Shown here: piece after piece, positions 14,218 through 21,834 of the stretch
Numbering within the stretch: position 1 is the stretch's first letter
How the letters are laid out: every line of letters begins with the position of its first letter
Assembly: GCA_942491955.1 (NCBI GenBank)
Contig: CALOCV010000032.1
Coordinates: 1-38,344, forward strand
Length of the DNA stretch: 38,344 nt
Source of the DNA: CALOCV01 sp942491955
Lineage (GTDB): Bacteria > Chlamydiota > Chlamydiia > Chlamydiales > CALOCV01
Reading direction: 5' to 3'
Position numbers and translations under genes: made by a program
The notes under the pieces: generated by a model
Told to the model about the DNA's origin: nothing
The model's database searches: none
What the model saw: the letters and a program-made list of their open reading frames with translations, nothing else

Positions 14218-15885
14218 ATGATGCATTTTTCTTCTCCGATTGATTACTATACGCGGTTTTATTCACAGGAACAGTATGAAAAGCAACTCGATGTTGTTCA
14301 AAAATATTTTCATGGAAGGGATGTCGTTGTCACTCGCAAAGGTCTCTGTCAATGCGACTTCATCGAGAAAATCATTGCCTTGATTAAAAAAATATTTGGT
14401 TTTACAACTGGAAGAGAGAGTGAGATCATTCATCGAGAAATTCTCTCCTTTTTCTACTGGGGAGAAAATCAAGATTTGTTTTCAAAAGGAACCTGTTTGG
14501 ATAAACTCAAAGAATTTGCTCCAAAAGATGAATTTTTCGAAAAAGTCACACAACGAATCCTTGCTTTTCATACGCACACATACACAACAAAAGAGAGAAG
14601 AGAGTATCAGCAAAATTTTCACGATATTTTTTTACAATACCAAACAGATCATCCTCGAGCCTTTGTTGATCATATATTTGTTCGTTGGTATCGCTCATGG
14701 AAAGGAAAAACTCTTACTCTCCCTCCATTTGCTGGTCATTCTTTTTTACAAAAAATCGATCCATGGAAAGCTAAGCCTCTTTTATTAGAAGAAAAAATCA
14801 ACACTCTTATTGAAATGTACCAACAAGCTTTTCGGATGAATGCAACGCCTGCATTCCTCGAAAAAATCATTCCTCATGCAGAAAGCATGGTGGAAGCTTT
14901 TCTTCCCAAGAGCAAAGCGAAAACAAAGTTCGCTTTATTTCTCCATACACTCTATCTCATTGCAGGAATTTGTTTCGATCGATGGGATGCAACAGAGAAA
15001 GCAGCTACGATGTATGGTAAATCCCTGGATTCCATCGACACCCTTCCTTACCAACAATTTCTTCATCTCACACAAGTTGCTCTGGATCATCACGCAAATT
15101 CTTCGCTGTTAAAAAGGCTCATTGTCATTCTCGAAGAGATGGAGCAGAAGCATCAAGGAGACGATCGTCTACAGCTTGCAGCTCGCCGTGCTCTTCTCTA
15201 TTATCATTTAGCCATTGGTCATGAAGAAGATGGGGATCTTACTTTAACAAAAGAGTGCTATGAGAAATCAAAATCCATTTTCGAAGAAATCAACTCTAAG
15301 GAGAACTTGCGCTATCAAATTGAGAGAAAAATGACATTTCTGGCTAGCGAAGAAGCTGAAATCCTTTTCAAAATTTTGCAAGATTCTTCTCTCTCTTTAA
15401 AAGGGAAAGAGGATCTCTACAAGGCGGCGCAGGAAGGGATAGAGCCTCTTCTGGAACAAATCGATCAACAACAGACCATTCTTTCTCAAGTACCTACGCT
15501 CATCAACCACATATCAAATGAATTTTTTAAGAAAGCAGAGAGGATCAGAAACAATTCCATCCCGCCAACTTCAAGGAACAATAAGAATTCGCAAAAGCGG
15601 GAAACTCCTCCATACGCCCTTTTGCAGGAGAATCGCATTGCTCCATTTGTTCGTTATTATTCTGCATCGATCCGTTGGTCTTCTACAAAAAGACAAGAAT
15701 ACTGCTCACAGATCCAATCCGTATTGGATGAGGTGAACGATTTTGCTAAAATGATGCCCCAGTCACAAGCAATGCCTCGTTTGGTTACATTGTACGCGAA
15801 GCTTTACACCGCATGTGCTCCTTTTTTACCACAAGTCGATACCAACACTCTAGCCAAACCGATTCAAGATGCTTTAAAAGCATAA
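14218..15885 (+). CDS. Lineage-specific helical protein, 555 aa, paralogue of the next gene
   Basis: Not a family I can name. Almost entirely helical, with TPR-like pairs in the centre (RDATEKAATMYGKSL-like and GDLTLTKECYEKSKSIFEE). It shares an N-terminal layout with the following 909-aa protein: VTRKGLCQCDFIEKIIALIK here against VTQKGVREVSIIRKIFEFVK there, a short hydrophobic patch, an E..DLFS segment, and a later block with PPFAGHSFLQKIDPWKAKPL against LPHKSLLFFGESYLQMIDKI. No signal peptide or membrane anchor. The start follows the queF stop by three bases, with two adjacent ATGs. Chlamydiae carry many such families, some being secreted effectors; that is a guess here. Confidence 0.65.
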   Translation: MMHFSSPIDYYTRFYSQEQYEKQLDVVQKYFHGRDVVVTRKGLCQCDFIEKIIALIKKIFGFTTGRESEIIHREILSFFYWGENQDLFSKGTCLDKLKEFAPKDEFFEKVTQRILAFHTHTYTTKERREYQQNFHDIFLQYQTDHPRAFVDHIFVRWYRSWKGKTLTLPPFAGHSFLQKIDPWKAKPLLLEEKINTLIEMYQQAFRMNATPAFLEKIIPHAESMVEAFLPKSKAKTKFALFLHTLYLIAGICFDRWDATEKAATMYGKSLDSIDTLPYQQFLHLTQVALDHHANSSLLKRLIVILEEMEQKHQGDDRLQLAARRALLYYHLAIGHEEDGDLTLTKECYEKSKSIFEEINSKENLRYQIERKMTFLASEEAEILFKILQDSSLSLKGKEDLYKAAQEGIEPLLEQIDQQQTILSQVPTLINHISNEFFKKAERIRNNSIPPTSRNNKNSQKRETPPYALLQENRIAPFVRYYSASIRWSSTKRQEYCSQIQSVLDEVNDFAKMMPQSQAMPRLVTLYAKLYTACAPFLPQVDTNTLAKPIQDALKA

Positions 15886-15910
15886 TCTCTTATCTTTGTC
15901 AGAAAGCTTA

Positions 15911-16072
15911 GGGCGTGTCATCAATTGGCTAAAATTGCATCTCATGGCATCTGATTCGACGATCGTCCGCGTTCAGCCTCGCCAACTGAACTCAGTTTGC
16001 TTCGGCTTCCACACGAACGATCGTCGAATCATCTACCATGATCTACAAATTCATCTAATTGATGACACACCC
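15911..16072. mobile_element. 162-bp MITE with ~65-bp imperfect arms, TA target duplication
   Basis: Starts GGGCGTGTCATCAATT and ends (reverse complement) GGGTGTGTCATCAATT. The arms stay paired through TGATTCGACGATCGT for about 65 bp with scattered, mostly C/T or G/A differences. TA flanks both ends (15909-15910, 16073-16074), as for IS630/Tc1-type elements. Nearly the whole element is one hairpin. It lies between the two paralogous genes, and the differences look compensated within the arms, so it may still fold as RNA. Confidence 0.65.
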
Positions 16073-16142
16073 TATTGCTTCTCTGCGAGGGATTGTAGTA
16101 TTCTCTTTTTCCTCTTTCACTTTTTTATTCTGGAGATCCAAT

Positions 16143-18872
16143 ATGCCTACCCCCGCTAAGTCGGACTATGTCCATAACAGAGCTGATTTCAATCCCTTTT
16201 ATCATCAGGAAAACTCTTCGATTACAACCTCTTTATCTACGATAGTAAAAGCGGAAACATCGAACAAACGCTTTTGCCGACTTTGTGTGACGCAAAAAGG
16301 AGTTCGAGAAGTTTCTATTATTAGGAAAATTTTTGAATTTGTTAAACCTCTCTTTTTTGGTCTTTTTACCAACCAAACCCGCCAGTCTCTCATACTTCAA
16401 GCGAAGCTAAAAATCCTTCTTCTTGCGGAGCAAAGGGATCTTTTTAGTGAAGAGACGTATCGAACCCAATATCTCAATCCCCTGTTGCAATCTCGTGAAG
16501 CAAGAATCAAAAAAGTCGCGAAAGCGCTCCTTAGCATGCATGAAAATGAGGTAACGGCAACGGGAAGAAAGAGCAAATTCGAAGAAATTTACCAAGAAAT
16601 TACCGACTTCCATACAAAAAACCTTAAAAAGCTCCAGAGAGGTTTTCTCGATCGGGGTATGAAGTTACCACACAAATCTTTGCTTTTCTTTGGGGAGAGT
16701 TACCTTCAGATGATTGATAAAATCTTTTTTTTCAATAGAAAAAAACCCCTTGTTGCAAAAGAAATTAACACCATCAAAACCCTTTATCAACTCGTTTTAT
16801 CTTGCGTTACTTCTGAAGAAGCCCTCGCTTCCGCTGAGCAGCATTGGGAAAAAACATGTAACCATGACCTATTTACAAAACTCTCACAATCGAATCAAGA
16901 AGATCTACGCAACCTGCAAGAGGGCATTTACACAGCACACAGATTCATTGGAGACCAGAAATCGGATCTTTGTTTGGAACAATTCCAAGCAAAAGAGTAT
17001 GCCACGGCTCGTGGCAATGCTCTTGCCGCTCTTTCCCATTTTCCCAAAGAGATTTTCCCCGACGATTGGCAGAAAGCAAATATTCGTTTTCATCTATGTT
17101 CTCTTATGATTGATGAAGAGCTCTCGGAATCCAATCTTGCACAACTTTCAAAAAACCCCGACGTTGTAGCTATTGCTTCCATTAGAGACAAATTGTTACA
17201 ACGCTGGATAGAGAAAAAGAATTTGGATGAAATTGTGCCTATCTTAGAAAAAATGGATTTAGCTGTGGAAAACATTCACGAAAAAACTTCTTCTCTCTTG
17301 CAGCTTATCAATGCGTTAGCTGACGATTTCACTAAAAAAGGAGAAGTGATCGAAGCCCATACTTTTCAACACATGCTGGCAGTGTATCGGAATCTGAAGC
17401 AGCATGAAGAAGAAGCGATCTCCGGTCATCTGCAAAGCCACGTAGAGACGCTCAATCAAGTAATAACAGATGATGCTGAAAAAAATAGAAAATACGTCTC
17501 GCAGGTTGTTGCTCTTTTCTCTCTTCTCCCTGAAGCAAAGCAAGATAAGTTGATCGACACCATGCACGATTCTGTAAAAGCAAGTATCGCTGTGCATTTT
17601 CTTTCTAGCCACTGGAAAAAAGCTTTTGCAATCCATGAGAAAATAGGAGATGAGGCGTTACGCATTTCGGTTTTAGAAAAGTGTTGTGAGGTGAAAAAAA
17701 AGCCTGACAATATAAATATAGAGCATGTTAAAAGCGCTATTCTTTTTCTCCAGCAGAAGAAAGAATATGGTGCAGCAGCCGATTGGTTGCACGTGACGCC
17801 CACTTTACAAACAGAAACAAGTCTTGTCAATAATGACACGTTCGTTGCTTTTGCTAAGAAAAAGTACCGAGAAGAAGGATTTTCTGCGGCGCAAGCTATC
17901 TGCACAAAAATCACCGATGAAACCTTAAGAAAAGAGACGTTAAAAACGTTTTATATCGAACAAATTGCAAAAGAAGATAATCCAAAAACGTTTTATGAAC
18001 AACACCCATCTATCACGGATGTTTCGTGTGCTCAGGCCTATGTTCAGGCTTTACAAAACAAAAAGCCTCTTCCGGATGATTTCATCCTTATTCTTCTTCA
18101 CTTTGCAGCCATGTATCCAGAGAAAGAAACACAATTTCGTGCTTGGGCAAAAGCGTCTTGGAAAGATTCCCAACGCGACTTTTTTCTTCAGTGGAGTCAA
18201 ACGCGGTCGGATTCAACTAAAGTATTAAAAAACGTGGAGAAGGTACAAGCCTTTGCTGAGTCATTGCAACAAGATTGTTTTGCTGATTACTTTACGCTTG
18301 CTTTGGTTTGCCTTACAAAAAACCCAATAATCAATTCTGATTTGGAAACGCATTTGAAGCAGCATCTTGCTCAATCAACTCTTTCTGCAGAACAAGTACG
18401 ACCCCTGATTCAAGCATTGATTAACACTAAACCATCATTAAAACCAGAGACATTAAAGAACCTATGGATAATTCTGATTGATGCAGTGTCAACAAACCAA
18501 TTAACTATTGATGTCAAAAACTGGAAAAATTTTCCAAAACAAATCTTTATAAATAAGTGTAAAAGCATTGAATACAGTCGAGCCAACATGGGCATGAATA
18601 ATAAGACAAAACTAGCTCCTAGGGAGACGTTGTGGAACTTTTTAGGAATAGAGACTCCTGCCGAATATGTTGCGGATCTTCTCTGTTACTACTCGATTAA
18701 TAATTATAAGGAACAATTCAAATCTATTCTCGATAAATACGACGGAAATACCATACTTCCAATTCTAGATTCATTAGAAAAAGATAAACCACCATCGATC
18801 AAATGGGTACCACTCACAACAACACCTAATCCCGTCCAAGAAATCAAAGATTACATGAAAAGTAAGAAATAA
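16143..18872 (+). CDS. Lineage-specific helical-repeat protein, 909 aa, paralogue of the upstream gene
   Basis: Not recognised by name. Long, all-helical, rich in Lys, Gln and Glu, with an N-terminal hydrophobic patch (IFEFVKPLFFGLF) and helical-hairpin segments like TPR or SEL1 repeats without a clear consensus (EEALASAEQHWEK, EGFSAAQAICTKITDE). It shares its N-terminal ~300-residue layout with the 555-aa protein upstream. The open frame extends back to 16059, but that stretch lies in the MITE and encodes an unlikely hydrophobic leader; ATG 16143 has GGAG upstream and is the better start. No signal peptide. The function is unknown. Confidence 0.65.
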   Translation: MPTPAKSDYVHNRADFNPFYHQENSSITTSLSTIVKAETSNKRFCRLCVTQKGVREVSIIRKIFEFVKPLFFGLFTNQTRQSLILQAKLKILLLAEQRDLFSEETYRTQYLNPLLQSREARIKKVAKALLSMHENEVTATGRKSKFEEIYQEITDFHTKNLKKLQRGFLDRGMKLPHKSLLFFGESYLQMIDKIFFFNRKKPLVAKEINTIKTLYQLVLSCVTSEEALASAEQHWEKTCNHDLFTKLSQSNQEDLRNLQEGIYTAHRFIGDQKSDLCLEQFQAKEYATARGNALAALSHFPKEIFPDDWQKANIRFHLCSLMIDEELSESNLAQLSKNPDVVAIASIRDKLLQRWIEKKNLDEIVPILEKMDLAVENIHEKTSSLLQLINALADDFTKKGEVIEAHTFQHMLAVYRNLKQHEEEAISGHLQSHVETLNQVITDDAEKNRKYVSQVVALFSLLPEAKQDKLIDTMHDSVKASIAVHFLSSHWKKAFAIHEKIGDEALRISVLEKCCEVKKKPDNINIEHVKSAILFLQQKKEYGAAADWLHVTPTLQTETSLVNNDTFVAFAKKKYREEGFSAAQAICTKITDETLRKETLKTFYIEQIAKEDNPKTFYEQHPSITDVSCAQAYVQALQNKKPLPDDFILILLHFAAMYPEKETQFRAWAKASWKDSQRDFFLQWSQTRSDSTKVLKNVEKVQAFAESLQQDCFADYFTLALVCLTKNPIINSDLETHLKQHLAQSTLSAEQVRPLIQALINTKPSLKPETLKNLWIILIDAVSTNQLTIDVKNWKNFPKQIFINKCKSIEYSRANMGMNNKTKLAPRETLWNFLGIETPAEYVADLLCYYSINNYKEQFKSILDKYDGNTILPILDSLEKDKPPSIKWVPLTTTPNPVQEIKDYMKSKK

Positions 18873-18906
18873 TCGTGTATATCCAATCTCTAGGTAAGCA
18901 TTTTCA

Positions 18907-19000
18907 TTAATATGGAGTGCGGAGGCCCTACCGGCATCATTAACGCCGGCAGAGCCGGCGTTTGAAAAGCGATGGCTAAGGCCATCGCACTCCACATTAA
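18907..19000. repeat. Nested palindrome repeat (TGGAGTGCG ends)
   Basis: Arms TTAATATGGAGTGCGGAGGCC and, inverted, TTAATGTGGAGTGCGATGGCC, with an inner CGCCGGC-AGA-GCCGGCG stem. About 94 bp in all, with no coding frame. It sits between the 909-aa gene and the HlyC-like gene and resembles a REP/MITE-type repeat; only this one copy is in the window. Confidence 0.55.
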
Positions 19001-19095
19001 AGCTTTATGTATGGCGTTCTTTCGAGAAATACGGCAGGTATAAGACCGCTAAAGCAGCCGTGGGGTTTGGGTCAGCACCCCAAAAGGGAGTTATT

Positions 19096-20325
19096 TTGGT
19101 AGCGCTTTTATTTTATTTTCTTATTTCGCACATTATTTCTTTTCTTTGTTCCATTTTGGAGGCGGTGATTTTATCGTGTACGCCTGCGTATATTGGGTTA
19201 TTGCAGAAGAAGAAGTCGCATGCGGGCAAGATTTTGGCGGATTTGAAGCAGCATGTGAATCGACCATTGGCAGCGATATTGACATTGAACACGGCGGCGC
19301 ACACCTTTGGGGCGGCGGGAGTGGGGGCGCAGGTGGTGGAGGTTTTTGGAGCGTATTGGCTCTCATTGGCATCGATCCTTGTCACGTTGACGATGTTATA
19401 TTGGACGGAGATGATTCCCAAGACCATTGGAGCGTTGTATTGGAAGCCTTTATCGATACCGTCTGCTTACATCATTCGTTTTTTGATCGTTGTGACGTAT
19501 CCCTTTGTTCTTTCGTTTGAAGCTATAGCTCACTGGATTGGGAAGGGAAAGAAGGGGGAGAATGTGACGGAAGCGGAGATTCGGGTAATGATTGAGGAAG
19601 GGGCGCGTGTCGGGACGATTGAGCAGGTTGAGCAGAACATGGTGGAGAGCATTTTTCGATTAGGGGATCGTTCTGTTGGCGTTTTGATGACGCCTCGTAG
19701 GGAGATTCAGTGGATTGACATCCATGATACGCAGGAGCAGATTCGGGAGAAATTGGAGGAGATGCCACACGCGCTTTTTCCTGTATGTGATGGCAATTTG
19801 GACACTGTTGTTGGGATGGTGCGTTCGAAGGATCTTATTGTTGAGGCGTTGCGGATTACGCCTCTTGATTTACGAAAGATTTGTTTATCGCCGTTATTTA
19901 TTCATGAAAACGCGCGTGTCATTACACTTTTGGAGACGTTTCACTCTTCGCCTCTTGATACAGCGCTTGTTACGGATGAATATGGCAATATTGAAGGGAT
20001 TGTGAGTTTGTATGTGGTGCTCGAGTCGATTTTGGGAGAATTGGCTTCTTCGCCGTTGTTGCAGAAGAGGCAGATTGTGCAGCGTGATGAGAAGACGTGG
20101 GTTTTGGATGGTATGTTACCGATCGATCAATTTAAAGAGCTTTTTGGCATTGAGGCATTGCCTCGTGAAGAGAGGGAAATTTATCGCACGTTGGGAGGTT
20201 TTTGTCTTTTTCAGTTGGGTAGTATTCCGCGTATTGGGCAGGGATTTTCTTGGAACGGGTTGGATTTCAAAATTTTGACGATGGAAGGGCGGCGCATTGA
20301 CAAGATCCTTGTCAAGCATCGATAA
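19096..20325 (+). CDS. HlyC/CorC (CNNM/DUF21-CBS) family membrane protein
   Basis: About 409 residues from a TTG at 19096, preceded at 5 bases by AAAGGGAG; the frame is open back to 19060, but that part overlaps a small GGGGTTTGGG palindrome. Three to four membrane segments (VALLFYFLISHIISFLCSIL, WLSLASILVTLTMLYW, YIIRFLIVVTYPFVLSF) form the DUF21/CNNM domain. Then come the typical linker GTIEQVEQNMVESIFRLGDR with VLMTPRREI, two CBS motifs, and a C-terminal CorC/HlyC transporter-associated domain with VLDGMLPIDQF. Relatives are Mg/Co efflux or 'hemolysin C' proteins. Its wobble positions are G/T-rich, unlike its plus-strand neighbours. Confidence 0.85.
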   Translation: MVALLFYFLISHIISFLCSILEAVILSCTPAYIGLLQKKKSHAGKILADLKQHVNRPLAAILTLNTAAHTFGAAGVGAQVVEVFGAYWLSLASILVTLTMLYWTEMIPKTIGALYWKPLSIPSAYIIRFLIVVTYPFVLSFEAIAHWIGKGKKGENVTEAEIRVMIEEGARVGTIEQVEQNMVESIFRLGDRSVGVLMTPRREIQWIDIHDTQEQIREKLEEMPHALFPVCDGNLDTVVGMVRSKDLIVEALRITPLDLRKICLSPLFIHENARVITLLETFHSSPLDTALVTDEYGNIEGIVSLYVVLESILGELASSPLLQKRQIVQRDEKTWVLDGMLPIDQFKELFGIEALPREEREIYRTLGGFCLFQLGSIPRIGQGFSWNGLDFKILTMEGRRIDKILVKHR

Positions 20326-20385
20326 GGTGTATATGAGTAAAAAAAGAAAATGATAATTTCATCCAAATGTTGCGTTTTGTTATAA

Positions 20386-20444
20386 GAGACTGTCCTGGAA
20401 TTCGTGGATGGCTATCTTACGTCCATGAATTCAAGGACAGTCTC
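20386..20444. mobile_element. 59-bp palindromic mini-element with TAA target duplication
   Basis: GAGACTGTCCTGGAATTCGTGG on the left pairs with the inverted right arm GAGACTGTCCTTGAATTCATGG; TAA flanks both ends (20383-20385, 20445-20447). It is almost all arm, and ends 22 bp before the next gene's ATG, so it would place a strong hairpin in that gene's 5' leader. Its TAA duplication agrees with the other TNA-type elements of this window. Confidence 0.55.
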
Positions 20445-20466
20445 TAAAGCTTGTTTGGAGAGAGAC

Positions 20467-21648
20467 ATGGCTATTCCCGAAGCATCCGATCTATTTTGGA
20501 GCACTGCACACTGGCAGCACCCGTTGCAGTGTGAAAAGGAGCCGGAAAAGCATTCCCTATCGCTCAAAACCAAAGACATTGCCATCACTATCTTATTGGG
20601 CATTTTGACCGCCGGTGTCGGTGGCGTTGTCTATTTTTTCTGGGCTGCTGCAGAGAGAAAAGTCAAACACATCAAAAAAGAACATGGAATCGCACAAAGA
20701 ACAGAACAGGTTGCTCAACAACAGATACCCCAGCCTGTGGAGACTCTCCCTCCTCCTCCAATTACAGAAAATAAGGAAGAGCCCCCTTCTTTTTTTCCCA
20801 TATACCCTTTTACATCTAAAGAAGATTGGTTAAAAAGGCCTTTGGATGCCTCTTCTCGCACGTATGTGATTGACGATTGGGAAAAACCGGGCATCTATGT
20901 ATTGGGATATTCCCTCACCTCTCCTCGTCAAGAAGATTCCGAAGAGCTTACTCGAGAACGCCTCTCACCGCATGGATGGGATGAAAACTATTGCTCCCTT
21001 TCTTTATCAGACACCTCTGGTTATTTCACCCCTAGGCAAGAGACTCTCTCCACTCACGCAGAGGTCTACCAAGCTTTTACTACTCTTTTACTCATGATCG
21101 ACGTACATATGAAGGAAGAAAACATAGAAAAACGCAAGAACATCGTAATCAATATTCTTACTAATAAAACTTTCGATTTCCAAAACGATTTCCCCTTTCA
21201 AAAAACATCCGAATACAAAGACAGGGACAAATTTTACGAGTATACTCGTGATCAATTATTAAAAATTTTTCGCAAAGAAAAAGACCCCAACACGCAAATT
21301 CTAACTATTCACCGAAAATATGATCCATTGCATCAACAATCCTCTTTCAAGATTCCCCTAAACGATCTCAATGAAATCGCACTGAAAATAACTTTGCACG
21401 AAAAATTTTATTCCGGAATGTGCAACGATCCTTCTGCTTGGAGACAAGTTCTTCTTGGAACGGGAGATCAGGTATTGATTCATGGGTTGTTTTCCTCGAC
21501 AGAACACAGTATTTTTGCTGGCATGGTCTTTGAAAAAAACGAAGAGGGAAAGTGGACATTGAAGGGAGAAAACCGTCTCGGCATTGCCTTGATGGAATTG
21601 CGAGAAACATTGCGCATGGAGGGGGGTTATACCAAAAGGGATAAATAA
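20467..21648 (+). CDS. Membrane-anchored protein with NADAR-like C-terminal domain
   Basis: 393 residues from ATG 20467; an earlier in-frame ATG (20404) lies in the palindrome and is less likely. One membrane segment, DIAITILLGILTAGVGGVVYFF (about 37-58), followed by a polar, Pro-rich linker (QPVETLPPPPITENKEEPP). The C-terminal ~90 residues resemble NADAR/YbiA domains: HEKFYSGMCNDPSAWRQVLL, GTGDQVLIHG, then GENRLGIALMELRETL, parallel to the family's KF...LL.TGD..L...G.N.LG..LM..R..L. NADAR domains hydrolyse N-glycosidic bonds, including ADP-ribose on guanine in some toxin systems. The N-terminal NADAR strand is not clear. The last residues YTKRDK are encoded by the left arm of a MITE. Confidence 0.5.
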   Translation: MAIPEASDLFWSTAHWQHPLQCEKEPEKHSLSLKTKDIAITILLGILTAGVGGVVYFFWAAAERKVKHIKKEHGIAQRTEQVAQQQIPQPVETLPPPPITENKEEPPSFFPIYPFTSKEDWLKRPLDASSRTYVIDDWEKPGIYVLGYSLTSPRQEDSEELTRERLSPHGWDENYCSLSLSDTSGYFTPRQETLSTHAEVYQAFTTLLLMIDVHMKEENIEKRKNIVINILTNKTFDFQNDFPFQKTSEYKDRDKFYEYTRDQLLKIFRKEKDPNTQILTIHRKYDPLHQQSSFKIPLNDLNEIALKITLHEKFYSGMCNDPSAWRQVLLGTGDQVLIHGLFSSTEHSIFAGMVFEKNEEGKWTLKGENRLGIALMELRETLRMEGGYTKRDK

Positions 21649-21806
21649 GAACCTGTCTTCATACTTGAAATGAACTAAATGTGTAAATTGATCTTCATCT
21701 TTTTTTTCGATCTTGGAAGCTCACAAGAGCTTGCTGTGATCTCCAAAATAGATTTCACAAAAAAATCTTGAATCCAATTTACACATTTATTTATCCCTTT
21801 TGGTAT
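21629..21806. mobile_element. TACCAA-type MITE carrying an inserted fragment of another MITE
   Basis: Left arm starts TACCAAAAGGGATAAAT (from 21628-21630); the right arm inverted gives TACCAAAAGGGATAAATA then AATGTGTAAATTGGATTC. TTA flanks both ends, consistent with a TNA duplication. The interior matches that of 6608-6767 (GATCTTCATCTTTT and GCTCACAAGAGCTTG). In the left arm, between GATAAAT and GTGTAAATTG, lies a 32-bp piece of the GAACCTGTC element. The element begins inside the preceding gene and supplies its stop codon. Confidence 0.65.
21649..21680. repeat. End fragment of the GAACCTGTC-type MITE
   Basis: GAACCTGTCTTCATACTTGA then AATGAACTAA, nearly identical to the left end of the 163-bp element at 2492 (one G to A change). 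Only this end is present; it interrupts the left arm of the TACCAA-type element. Confidence 0.65.
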
Positions 21807-21834
21807 TAGTTAGGGAGAGGGATGCGCTCTCCCC

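Noticed and set aside
19146..19520. Gly-rich open frame inside the HlyC-like gene
   Set aside because: Alternative-frame shadow caused by the G-rich wobble positions of the real gene.
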